Origin: Zelopaecilomyces penicillatus
Taxonomy: Eukaryota; Ascomycota; Sordariomycetes; Hypocreales; Pseudodiploosporaceae
Direction: 5' to 3'
Length of the DNA stretch: 64,000 bases
NCBI GenBank assembly: GCA_005765155.1
Contig: VCCP01000001.1
Coordinates: 4,650,001 to 4,714,000 of the forward strand
Part shown: piece after piece, positions 22,791-34,000 of the stretch
Numbering within the stretch: position 1 is the stretch's first letter
How the letters are laid out: each line of letters opens with the position of its first letter
Notes under the pieces: generated by a model
Seen by the model: only the letters and a program-made list of their open reading frames with translations
Database searches by the model: none
What the model was told of the DNA's origin: nothing
Translations under genes and position numbers: made by a program

Positions 22791-23987
22791 GATTGTACGA
22801 TGTTCATTTTGTATTATTTTCTTTGCGGGATCTCTTTTTGTTGGCATTGGTTGGCAGGCGCATTGGGCATGATTGTTACGAAGGGATGTGCATGGTAAGC
22901 ACTTTTGCATCGGCGTTAACCTGCGCGTTGGACTATTAGAAGTGGAATAAGCATTGCATGTCAAATCAGGAGATATATCCGGAGGCGTTGGAGGCTGGGA
23001 AGACAGGACAATAGACCCTGTCCAGAGGAGATCTGACAATGATCAGTTGACTAACAAATAATCAAAAAGACCTGGTCAAACAAGCCCGTTGAACGAACCA
23101 TATTTCCAAACATATTATAAGTGATTGCCCAGTTGTTTGACGTTTTTTGTTACTGGGCTGATTGACCAGTGGAAATCGCGCAGATGCTCCCGCAACCAAG
23201 CTTTCTCTTGGCATGGGGCGGCTTGGAGACGTTGCGCTTGGCACTGCAGCCAGAAAACCCCTGGCGAATCTCCAGCAGTATTCATACGTTGGCGCTGTCC
23301 CGCCCGTCCGAAACGCCCCTGGCCCAGTTCGACCCTGGCAGGCTGGCTCCATGGCTGGCCCTTGGACGAAGGGGTCCGTTCAGGGCTCTCCAGCGCAAGT
23401 GGCCTCGTTCTCGGTCCGGGTTTGCTGTCGGGTGCCCTCCTCAATGCAACACCCATTGACCTCCCGCAACCGTGTAAAACTATGTTGATCACTCGTTTGA
23501 TACAGAGCTCGCGTGTGCAGGGACCAGCGCACATCAGGCAGCGTCCATCAGACGGGCAAGTGGCGTATTCATCGTAACACCTTCAAGCCATTACTAAGCC
23601 TCTGTTGCGTTTAATTCTTTCTTGTAGTCTCCAAATCCAATAATACAGAACAATTACGCACACGTTGTCGCGGATCGGAAACATCCTGCGCCTCCCCAGG
23701 CTCTTTGTCCGTGGCGCTGTGTGGCGCCTGGCTGCTGTGAGTAACGTTGGTTGGGGCCCTGGCTTGCTCTGGTCTTCCACCCCCCCACCCTCCGCAATTG
23801 ACCACCACCGCCTTATCCGTTAGCACACCACAGCCTGCCTTCCGTGCCTCCCACAATCGGCCACACCTGGTTACGACAACGACAAGCAGCAGCAGCAGCA
23901 GCGACGGCGTTCTGACGACGACGACTTTCCCGTCAACACGGCCACGGCCTCGACTGCGACCTGCGTCGAATCGCCCTCACGCCGCCC
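22791..23987. other. Intergenic region and probable long leader of the arrestin gene
   Basis: This 1.2-kb stretch separates two plus-strand genes. The first part should hold the CDC6 3' end. From about 23740 on it is rich in CCACC and CGAC/CAGC triplets and leads into the arrestin start, so it may be a 5' leader. Overlapping frames on both strands at 23110-23580 and 23750-24270 look like compositional artefacts. Confidence 0.5.
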
Positions 23988-26631
23988 ATGCCGCCCGCAT
24001 CGTCTCGGGGCAACGGCCGTCTGTCGACAACGCCGGCTGCGGCGTCGACGTCGGCGTCGGCGTCCGTCTCGTCGTCCTCTTCCCCGAGCGCTGTCGCCAA
24101 CCCATCCGCGTCCGCCTCCACCTCCGCCCGCAAACCCTCCACATCATCCTCCTCTATCTCGACGTTCTCCTCCAGACCCGGCTTCTTGTCGCGTCTCAGC
24201 CTCCCTCTGACTCTCCCACTGCGCGGCCGCAACAGGAACGTGACGGATTTCCACGTGCGCTGCGATGAGCCGCATAAAAAGTACACTGCCGGCGACCATG
24301 TACGCGGGGCCGCCGTCCTCACCGTCGTCAAGCCCATTCGCATCACACATCTAGTCGTGACGCTTCATGGTTTTGTGCGCGTCTTCAAGGACTCAGCTGC
24401 TGTCGCCAAGGCTCAGGGATCCCCCACGCTACCACAGGGCGGCAGCTCTTCACGACCTCAATATCATGGCAATGGATTTGCCAGTCTGTTCCAGGACGAG
24501 CAGGTGCTAAGCGGTGAGGGAAGGCTGGAGCCGAGCAAGTATGAATTTAACTTTGACCTTGTATTTCCGGAACGAGGGCTGCCGAGCAGCATTGATGTAA
24601 GTGGCTATCTCGGATTTCACTTGATGGGGGAGTGGGTTGGAGAAGCATGTTAATTGACACTGGACGGTACAGTTTGAGCGCGGAACTATATCCTACATGA
24701 TTACTGCCACGCTTACGAGGCCAACTACAATCACCCCCACAACCACATGCGAGCGAAAGGTCATGCTAGCGGAAAGGTTAGATGTTGGACATTTGCCAAG
24801 GCCTCGACCCAGGACTATCTTTCTCGAGCCCATTTCCAAACGCACCCGTAGGAAGAAATCCACAATGACTCTAGACAAGGGCTCAGCTGCAGCACCAGAG
24901 CCCAACGATTTAGCTTCTGAGCCGGAGTCACTGGAACAAGCCACCGCCGCCGCCTCCACCGAAGACTCCGTCCGTGACACTTCTCCTCCAGATATCCGCA
25001 ACAATGCGCCATCTGATGTGCAAAGCGAAGTCAGCGGCGAGAGTGGTCGTAGTATAAGCACAGCCATGAGTCGCACCGAATTTGTACAGCTGTCCCAGGT
25101 AGGCACAGCAACTTATACATCAGCCCACCAGCAGGCTGTGGATGACAAAACCATCACAGCGACCGTTGAGTTGCTAAAGGGTGGGTGTTTGCCCGGAGAT
25201 ATTATATCGGTACGAGTTACGGTTCAGCATGTCAAGCTTATCAAGAGCATGACGGGCGTTATAGTGACCCTGTTTCGCCAGGGCAAGGTGGATTGCGCGC
25301 CGCCCGCATCGCTATTCAACGGCATGATGACCAAGGAAGACGCTAGACGGCTGCAAAAAGATGATGTGTATCCTAAATCACGGACGGGGCTTGGCGGACT
25401 CTCTCTATCATCAGCCGGTTCCACAAGCATCTTCCGCAAAGATCTCGACCAGACAACTGCACCACTCATCATAGATCCTGCCACCTTGCGTGCGTCCATC
25501 ACCGTGCAAGTCAAGCTTCCAGAGGACTCATTTCCAACCATCAAGGGAATACCAGGGGACATGATATCCTTCAAGTACCAGGCCGAAGTCATCGTCGACT
25601 TGGGCGGGAGGCTCTCCGGCCAATTGCTCCAGTCGGGTCAGTCGTCGAGGTTTGGCTCATTGAGTACTGGCAATGCAGAACAAAATATGAGCATGCTATC
25701 TCCGAGGAGAGGTATCAACATGGTAGATACTTCTCAGCTGAAGCGACAAAAAGGCGTGATTTCAGTATCGATGGAATCAGTTGTTGGCACTGTTGACACC
25801 TCGATTATCCGGAAGCCGCTCATGCCAACATTATCCACAAGGAGTATCAATGTGGCTGAGACTGAAGATGATGATGTCATTCGTCCTGATATACCCTATC
25901 GCGATGACAACCGTCAAATTTCTCCTTCCAACAACGGCGTAGCCACACAAGGCTACTTTATGCCTCAGCCAAACGGCCAATCCTATTATGCTTCTTCACC
26001 CCCTCCTCACCCTTATTTCTCAGAACCTCCCATGCATGAACTTCTTCAGTCCGACAGTCATTCCCGTGGGCCCGCTCCCATGTATATAGCACCACCGCAG
26101 CTGCCCAATCAAAACAACATGTCAGATAAGGATCGCATACGGCAAGCAGAGACAAGGCTACTTCCTAGCCAACCTTCAGCGGGTCCCTCTCATGCTGCGG
26201 GCGCTTTAGCTCCAGACGAAGATGACATTTATGATGCTCAGGAGACTCCTCGAGCTGCCGATGCGGAAGCAAGCGCCGCAGCAACCAGTAGCAACGCTGA
26301 GGCGTCAGCTCCGACTGAGGACGAAATAACAGCTCTGAGTTCCGTCACGAGGAGTCCCACAGAGGATAAGCAAGAAATGGAGCGGAGGCGACTAATTCAG
26401 GAGGCTAGCGCGCCGCCAGAATTCCCAGAAGATATGGACCGCGGTGAAGAGGATGGCACAGCGCCACGATTAGACGATCTAACGTCAGAGGCAGAACCAA
26501 GTGCCCCAGTACTAGATGAGGACGATGGCTTTGCGGCATATGGTGCCCACGCTGGCCCCTCTGGGAGCGGCAGTGGTAGTCGGGGCCCCGGCCATGGTAA
26601 TGTAGAGCAGCTGCCAGCTTACGAACGTTGA
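23988..26631 (+). CDS. PalF/RIM8-like arrestin of the alkaline pH response
   Basis: In filamentous fungi PalF is the arrestin that links the plasma-membrane pH sensor PalH to ESCRT and to activation of PacC. Two exons (23988-24596, 24673-26631) encode 855 residues. After an 80-residue Ser/Ala-rich lead, the arrestin N-domain starts at about 86 (VTDFHVRCDEPHKKY) and includes ITHLVVTLHGFVRVFK and, across the intron, GLPSSIDFERGTISYMITA. The arrestin C-domain is at about 360-500 (VELLKGGCLPGDIISVRV; IPGDMISFKYQAEVIVDLGG). The remaining 350 residues are disordered and acidic, and the protein ends EQLPAYER, an LPxY-type motif as found in arrestins recruiting Rsp5-type ligases. Assignment to PalF rather than another ART arrestin is by recalled similarity. 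Confidence 0.75.
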
Positions 26632-27316
26632 ATGGCGCCATTTGAAGAACGTCGACGGGTACGGTTTTGATTAGGTCTATGAAGAAATATTTACAGGTGC
26701 GACAGGGAAGCTGAGCGGGGATATTATGAATCATGTGTATTTATTTATATCTATATATATATACGAAAGCGAGCGACGGATCTACTGATCTAGGCAGGGA
26801 GTTTTAGTTTTTAGTTTTTTTTGCATGGATGGGAGATACAACGGCGTTGGTTTTATTTCGGTTTTTGGCTGAAATGGAAAAGGGGAGATGGAAAATCTTT
26901 TTTTCTAATGTAGCGAATCCAATCTTATTCATGATATAGCTTTTTGTCTAGAAAGGCCTGACACCTTGCGGAATTGCCTCGTGGCAAGAGAAGGCAGATA
27001 GCAACTTTTCGTTGTTGTTTTTTTGGTGGCATCTTAGGGTGTATACGGATATATAATGAGATCAGATGTTGGCAAGAACGTCATGAAGCAACAGCATTGA
27101 TAGTATCACTAGCTCCGTACTGAGGAATAATATACACTTCTGTCAGATAATATACTGTCATTTATCATACGTGTTGACATGAGGATTGAGAGAAATTTCA
27201 TCGGAATCCCGTCGCTCATCTATCCTTTCTCCATAGAGAGGTTCATAACACACTCCACCAAATGGTCTTTTTTGTTTCACCCACTCAAGAGCACTACAAC
27301 GCCCTCGCTCTGCCCA
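26632..27316. other. Convergent 3' intergenic region
   Basis: AT-rich, with TATATATA near 26750-26762 and several T-runs (26812-26822, 26896-26905, 27016-27024). It lies between the stops of the arrestin and JAC1 genes. No gene is seen. Confidence 0.5.
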
Positions 27317-28135
27317 TCAATGTTGTAACACCACAGGTTTACCGTCCTCCCAGTTATCCAGACTCTCTTTGATATTGACCCAGTATCTCAACCGCACCGC
27401 CTCCTTCTTCGCCGCCTCAACATCATCCTCCCGAAAGGCGCGCTCCAAGACCCCCTCGCTTGCTGAGATGCGCTCATCATTAAGAGCCCTCGTAGCGGCA
27501 AGATCATCCTCACATTCCGCATCCATAATCTCCTCGTGCGCTTCGAGCACGAGCCCGAGAAGGCCCGGTTCCTCCACCTTGAGCGTCTCGTCGTTGGCGA
27601 CGTCGACGCCGCGCAGGGACAGGAGATATTGTGCACGTAGGAGAGGGTTCAGAAGGGTCTTGTAGGCTTCGTTGATGAGGGCTGAGGTGGCCTCGGCGCG
27701 AGCCTTGGATGAGGCCGGGTGCATGTCGGGGTGTGCGCGCGCCTGGAGGCGGAGGAACTCGCGGCGGAGGGCGCGCCCGTCGATGGGGAAGTGGCCGGCC
27801 GGCGGCGGGCCGGACGGTAGGGTCTCGGGGAAAATGCCGTACATGGTTTGTGGTGGTGGCGGCGGCGATTGCGTTGAAGGAGGCGTGGAGGCGGATGTGG
27901 CGGAGGATGAGTTGGAAGTACTGGCATCATCACCAGCAGCAGCAGCACCTGAGAACGATCGCTGTTGTATCAAGTTTCCAGCGTTCAAGGCTGTGATCAA
28001 GGGTCTGGGTGCAGGCCTATGCCTTAGAAGGCTCGGTGACGCAAGTGATGAGGCCTGACGTGTCTGAAGAAGAAGACGGCATCGCGCGCAGAGCCGTGAG
28101 GCGTCCCGTGCTGCAGAGGGCAGCGTTGGTCGCAT
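27317..28135 (-). CDS. JAC1: Mitochondrial J-type co-chaperone for Fe-S cluster assembly
   Basis: JAC1 (HscB) delivers the scaffold ISU to the Hsp70 partner in mitochondrial Fe-S cluster transfer. A single exon encodes 272 residues. The N-terminal 60 residues are Arg-, Ser- and Ala-rich without acidic runs, as in a mitochondrial presequence. A low-complexity Ser/Pro linker precedes the J domain, which starts near MYGIFPETLPSG and has the Hsp70-activating HPD at 135-137 (ARAHPDMHP). The helix ALINEAYKTLLNPLLRAQYLL is typical of HscB rather than general DnaJ proteins. The C-terminal helical domain (EEPGLLGLVLEAHEEIMDAE...) matches the ISU-binding part. The ATG at 28135 is the first in frame. 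Confidence 0.9.
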   Translation of the reverse strand: MRPTLPSAARDASRLCARCRLLLQTRQASSLASPSLLRHRPAPRPLITALNAGNLIQQRSFSGAAAAGDDASTSNSSSATSASTPPSTQSPPPPPQTMYGIFPETLPSGPPPAGHFPIDGRALRREFLRLQARAHPDMHPASSKARAEATSALINEAYKTLLNPLLRAQYLLSLRGVDVANDETLKVEEPGLLGLVLEAHEEIMDAECEDDLAATRALNDERISASEGVLERAFREDDVEAAKKEAVRLRYWVNIKESLDNWEDGKPVVLQH

Positions 28136-29074
28136 GTTGGATTATTGGCACTCTTCTCCCTCCTGCCCGCTTTGAATGCCTTGGTGAGCGTCGCGCAATT
28201 GTACAGGTGAAAGGCGCTGGATGTGCCGATTCTCTGTATTTTGATGTATGGGCGCTGCTCTAATTCGCGTATCGTCGTCGATAATCTCGTGCTTAGGTGG
28301 TGGGCGTCGTCTTTTGGGGGAAAGTGGTTGTTGTCAGGATAGCAACGGTCATAGGATTTTTTGCAGAATGGACGACGGCTGGTGGCGGCAATGAGGTCAC
28401 AGCATGTTGCTCGGCGTTTTAAGCCAATGGACAAGGTTGATTGACCCCAAGCCAAGAGGCCGAGCTCGGTGGCCGATGCGGGTACACAAGCCTTTAGCCT
28501 TATCGCCTGTAGGCGGTGCATTCGTCCACCGTTACAGTGGCCAAGGTAGCTGGAGACGTAATGCTGATGTCTCCCTGTGAGGGCATTGCAATTCGCGTTT
28601 GTAGTGGAGAAGGCACCTAATTAACCCGCCAACCAACCAGCTCCCCGGTTGTCACGTTTGGTCAGCACTTCTGAAGACTGGCATACTTGCAATAATCGAC
28701 AATCTGCAGCTGCCACCCAATCTGAATTTCACTACCTCCTCTCCTCTTCTTTGACCTTTTTTTCAATTTGGCATTCCCGCGCTTTTTCCAGACAAAGGCG
28801 CGCAAATCTCATTGGCTCTTTGTGCCTGACAAAGAAAGTGCGTTGACGCGGCCTTCAATCAGCCGGAAAACGGTCAAGGTAGTCCGGCTCCCCTCCCCCC
28901 TTCATCGGGTTTATATCCGCCGAGCTCGCAAAGGGCGGAATCTCTAAGCCCATTACCAAAAGACAAAATCCCCGGACTCGGCCCGTCCACAACGCGACTT
29001 GATTACCTTTTCCCTCATTTATCTTCGTCGCTTTTGAATCTCTGCGGAAGCTGGAGTGACGATATCTTAACAAG
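28136..29074. other. Divergent upstream region of JAC1 and the FMN dehydrogenase
   Basis: A 939-bp region between divergent starts. It is not repetitive and shows no RNA gene. Minus-strand frames here (28024-28521) read through the JAC1 start in another frame and are not supported. Confidence 0.5.
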
Positions 29075-30617
29075 ATGGCCAATGAGTTTGACGCCGCCGA
29101 AGGTATGTATGATTGATTGGCCATTGACAGCCACACCAACTCTCCCACCGTCTCAACACACCCATCTCCCACAGTTTGAATCGGATGCATTGTTGACAAT
29201 CTTCTCACTCATAGTTGCCAAGCACAATACAGCTGAGAGCTGTTGGGTTATCCTCTATGGAAATGTGTACGATGTGACCGACTTCATTCCCTCGCATCCA
29301 GGAGGAGCCAAGATCATTCTCTCATTGGCTGGTAAAGATGCTACTGAGGAATATGACCCTGTCCACCCGCCAGGGACATTGGAGGAAAACCTCAAGCCCG
29401 AGGTCAAGCTAGGACGGGTTACCCCTGAGAGCTTGATACAGGCACAAATACCTACAGTCCTAGAGTCCGGCCAGGACAACGATGTCCCGCCAATTTTGGA
29501 ATCGCTCTTGAATCTCAATGAGATTGAAGAGGAGGCTACTAAGCGCATCTCCAAAAAGGCTTGGGCGTACTACTTTTCAGCCAGTGACGACATGGTGACC
29601 AAGTCGTCAAACAATCACATTTACCGCGATATTCTCCTGCGGCCGCGTGTCTTCACCGACTGCACCGTCTGCGACTTGTCCACGACTCTTTTAGGGCACA
29701 AGGTTGGCGTCCCCCTCTACGTTAGCCCTGCGGCCATGGCCCGGTTGGCCCATCCGGACGGAGAGCATGGGATTGCCAAAGCGGCAGGTCGCTTTGGAGC
29801 ACTTCAAATCGTTTCCAACAACGCATCTATGACCCCGGAACAGATAATCAGCAATGCGGCTCCCGATCAGATGTTTGGATGGCAACTATATGTCCAGAAC
29901 CAGCGCGACAAGAGCGAGGCCATGTTGAAGCGAATCAATGCGATGCGTGATCGGTTCAAATTCATTTGCCTGACGCTAGATGCCCCTGTTCCGGGCAAGC
30001 GGGAACTAGATGAGAAGTCAAATTTTGACCGCGGCTTGATGGTGGAGGCTGGTGCCAAATCTGGCGAGGACAAGCGGCCAGGCGGCGGTGGTGTTGGCCA
30101 GCAGCTGTTCTTCGGCACGGCATGCGATCTGACCTGGCAAACGACACTGCCGTGGCTAACAGAGCATACGGATCTTCCCATTGTGCTTAAGGGTATACAA
30201 ACGCACGAGGACGCTTACCTGGCAGCCAAGTATGCTCCTCAAGTAAAAGCAATCATCTTATCAAACCACGGCGGACGAGCGGCGGACACGGCCTCGACAC
30301 CCGTTCACACGCTATTGGAGATTCGAAAGTATTGCCCCGAGGTATTCAGCACAATTGAAGTCTGGGTCGATGGGGGAATCAAGAGAGGCACAGATATCGT
30401 CAAGGCCCTCTGTCTTGGGGCTCGGGGCGTGGGGATCGGACGTGCGGCGCTGTTTGGTCTCGGAGCTAGAGGACAAACTGGTGTGGAGCGAGTACTTGAG
30501 AGTAAGTGGCAAACTGGTGATGTGGCTGTTTCTGATAACGATGATGGCAAGGACGAAGGCGATGATCTTGTCTTCAGACTCGGGAGTCCTCGGAAATCAC
30601 GTCAAAAAGTCGCATGA
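29075..30617 (+). CDS. Cytochrome b2-type FMN-dependent alpha-hydroxy acid dehydrogenase
   Basis: A flavocytochrome of the L-lactate dehydrogenase (CYB2) type. Exons 29075-29102 and 29215-30617 give 476 residues. The cytochrome b5 domain is at about 10-85, with heme-ligand motifs HPGG at 37-40 and His60 in YDPVHPPG. The FMN domain runs from about 110: AWAYYFSAS, PLYVSPAAMARLAHPDGE, WQLYV, LTLDAPVPGKRELD, IVLKGIQ and SNHGGR with the catalytic His and Arg. After GGR the usual QLD is replaced by AAD. No mitochondrial presequence is seen, so the location may be cytosolic. The C-terminus is uncertain: a perfect GTAAGT donor at 30502 could start an intron with acceptors near 30558 or 30577, which would alter the last 40 residues. 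The substrate is not fixed by the sequence. Confidence 0.85.
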
Positions 30618-30873
30618 TGTTGCCTTGAGCCCCCTCCATTACTTCCCCTCATTGTGTTGCGCATGCTTCCATTATATGAACGATCTATCTCTAACAAGGG
30701 TGGTATGGAACAGTTTTAACCGAGGAAACTGCCACGTGCATGCGATTGCTCGGAGCGAAGAATATCTCAGAGCTCGGCCCCCGATTTGTAAGACCAATGC
30801 GCCAGATCCCCAGGTTTCTATCGGATCCCCATGAGTGCGTTTGTAGGCTAACCAATATTTGCGCCGGTACCCC

Positions 30874-31065
30874 AGATCAATAGTCGGCGTGTCGAGCGGG
30901 ACATTTACGATGGGGATCCGGGGTTGGATAAGCAAGGGCTGTGGGCGAAGGCAAAGCTGTAAGATGTTTATCAGGTGCAGCCGAGGCTGCTTGAGATGGT
31001 GGAGGAGATGGCGGGGTACATCGAACACATGTGGTGGAGGGGGGCCGTTCGTGGGTGAAGGAGGT
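30874..31065. pseudogene. Possible coding relic, strand uncertain
   Basis: On the plus strand, a frame from 30874 to a TGA at 31060 reads with protein-like composition but for one TAA near the middle: VERDIYDGDPGLDKQGLWAK, stop, then QPRLLEMVEEMAGYIEHMWW. On the minus strand, overlapping sequence reads YRRKYWLAYKRTHGDPIETW, also protein-like. Only one of these can be a real relic, and neither is recognised. The call is tentative and could be chance. Confidence 0.2.
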
Positions 31066-34000
31066 GGTGGGTAAGTCATCCGGGGTTGATTAGAACTGTG
31101 TATAACAAGCATTTGCGCTTTACGGCTTCAGCGTTACCTTGCAGTGTGAATACATTGCCAAGAACAATCATTGCTGTTGCTAGCGAAAGCCATGCTTATG
31201 GTTGGGCTGCATTAGGTTGTTGCGGAAAGATGTGTTGGAATCAACCCCTGCCAATGGATATCCTGTGCCGTTGTCCAGGGACAGCCAGCAAGGAACCAAA
31301 CCATCAGCGGATGCATGATCAATATCATCTATTGGCTGCGGCTGTGGTTGTGGCAGTTCTGCAAAGCATCGTTGAAATTAATGTTGACTTTGCGTGTAGT
31401 TGTAAGTAAAATTTTAGGGACTTCTTGGTATTGATTGTAAGTGAGTGCGTGAGTGGGTGGCCAGCAAAAACATGCGCGTACATGGATGAGTATGTAAAGA
31501 GATGGTTAATTACATGGCGCATCAAGTGAAGAAGGGCTGCATATGCACAAGATATATAACTTTGCCTTTGTTAGCACCTCCCAGGCAAATCACTTGTGTA
31601 GTTTGCAGAATGCATATGTACGGACAAGTTTAAATGAATCAAGGGCGTATTCAACCCTTTTCTTCACAAAAGTTCGTCGGCCGATCCTCGTTGTATACTA
31701 GTAGTACATTCTTGGAAAGAATTGTAGCATTTCGTCTACCCATTGATTAATTATGTGCTCATAGCAGTAGTTATATTGCAACGTCATGCGTGCACCCTAT
31801 AGCCTGCAGGTGCCGTCCTGGCAGTTGCTCTCCGATCCCCCCCTCTCGCTCCTGCATACTGACATCTCATCTCCCCCACAAACAGGAAGGATCGGCTCGT
31901 ATCATATTGTTACCTGAAGTGGTGGTCGAGAGTGACTGCAATACACACATGACCGACCGACCAGGCGTTTGCATTGACGCTTTGATCTTTGATTGTTGTT
32001 CTTCAAGCAGCCCAAGCGTCCCTAATCGGGCATGTCGATAACAATCTCTGCACATGGAACGTAAACTGCGTTTTCTATCGCTTAGATGATCGGGCACTTG
32101 TCGACTTATTATCCATGTGCATTAAGGAACGGACTTTGGCATCAGGATCGAAATCAAAACTGGCTAAATGCGGGCTGCCAATCGGGTCGCTTGTATTCTC
32201 TCCTCACCAACATGTTGACTGTACCGACCTATCCGTACGCCCGTAAAGGCACTAGGAATCAAATAAAATGGAACTGGACTGTATGATTTATTACTGCTTA
32301 CGATAAATGTAATTTCATTGTCAAAACAACTCTTAGTGGATCAATACATCCGCCCTCCATAATTTTAGTCACTTTTTTTTTTCTCTTCATCTTTGTTACA
32401 TCTTTACCTGTCTAGTCCGATCAGCTGCAAGGGAAAATGTCAATGGATTCAGTATCGGGAATTGCACTTAGTCGAGTAAACCCCCCTAGCCTGCAAAAGC
32501 TGCGAATATTGCTACTACGTAGTAGGTAACAACAATAGATGCCTGGTAGCGTCATCAATGAGCGGAGGTCCATTCTCGACTAGCAGACAGATAATTGCTT
32601 GGCCGTGGCGGGTCCACACAGCAAAGCTTGTTTCTCCATGGGACATTGTATTTACTACTGTGGCCAGAGCAACAGGCCACCAGCCGGATAGACTTTTTTG
32701 CCCTTTCGTTCCCGCACTTCCTCCCTCGGTTGTGAAGCTGTTGGATAGTAATGTGGCAGCGCACAAATAAGGTTTATCACCCAGGTGCTGGTATGCAGCG
32801 TCGTTGGTTGCCTCAGCCTGGTGAAGAGAGGGTGTGAGAAACCGGCCTAAAAAACTGAAGAAAAGTATAAATAGGCATTCTCGAATGCGCCATATCCACC
32901 AAGCATACCTGAGCAGGAGAGGCCGCCCCTAGCCTGTCAAGCTTCAACGATGTCGCTAGTCACAGCTGCAGCTGCAGCCGCCTCTTTGAGGGTGGTCACC
33001 ATTCCCGCCCGTCACGTACAAAAGTAGTAAAGTGGTAATTGTAGACTGGGTCTGGAAAATGTGAACTCCGCCCTTAGGTAGCAGCGCGTGAGGGTCTCGA
33101 TTGGGATTTCTAGACAGCGCCCCCCATCCCGTCTCGCGGGACTGCCGAAGTAGAAAACAGCGATCCATTCAGTGACCATCCGTCAGCGCTCACCTGAAGC
33201 CGGCGTTGCATTTTCTGACGTCTGCTCACCTCGAGGTGCCGACGCCGACCGGACCACCTCAACAAAATCAACGCCAATCATACCCAAGTGCGTCGTGCGC
33301 TGCCATGCCTGGTGCGAGGTCATCGTGGTCTGTGACCTCGCCACTGCCGATTGTCGTTACCACGTCAGAGATGGATCGGGGGGAGACTTGTTGCAGGTAT
33401 TTTCTTGCTTCAGGTAGCTATTAACAACAAACATTAATAATAGCCAGCGTCACGCAATCAGGTGTCTGTTGTAGTCTGCAGGTACAGTCACAATTGTGCT
33501 GATGTTCGACACAATGAGACACGGTCGAACACATGGGAAAGTGGAGACTACAGCCCGCCAAGGAGAGACCATGGGAAAAAAAAGAAGAAAAGTCCAGACA
33601 ATCAGGGTGGTTGGGTTCACAATGGTACCAACGGTCGCGAACCATCGGCGACGGCAGCACAGACATGGCTAGATATTTCGTTGTCTTCTTCTGGACGGCT
33701 TGGCAGCCAAGTGGCTGTGGCTGTGGCTGTCAAGGACAAGGACGCAGTTCGTACTCCCTAAATTACAACATGACCGTTCATTTAGTTGTAGATACTCCGA
33801 ACAGAGAGGCAAGAAGCGAACTGGCACGTGGTTTAGTCGAGGAAATCTCCGGCAGGTGGGACCCGATCCCCAATCAGGAAACCACGCCCAGTTTTCAAAT
33901 TTTGCAGTTGGCTGGTTGGTGGTTGGTTGGCTCCTTACGTAGTACTCATACTGACACCAGTGGCCACTTCCGCTTTTGTATCAAATAAAACAGCCTGTTT

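Noticed and set aside
23110..24270. Several overlapping frames on both strands before the arrestin start
   Set aside because: They arise from CG-rich triplet composition and conflict with each other; none has a recognisable domain.
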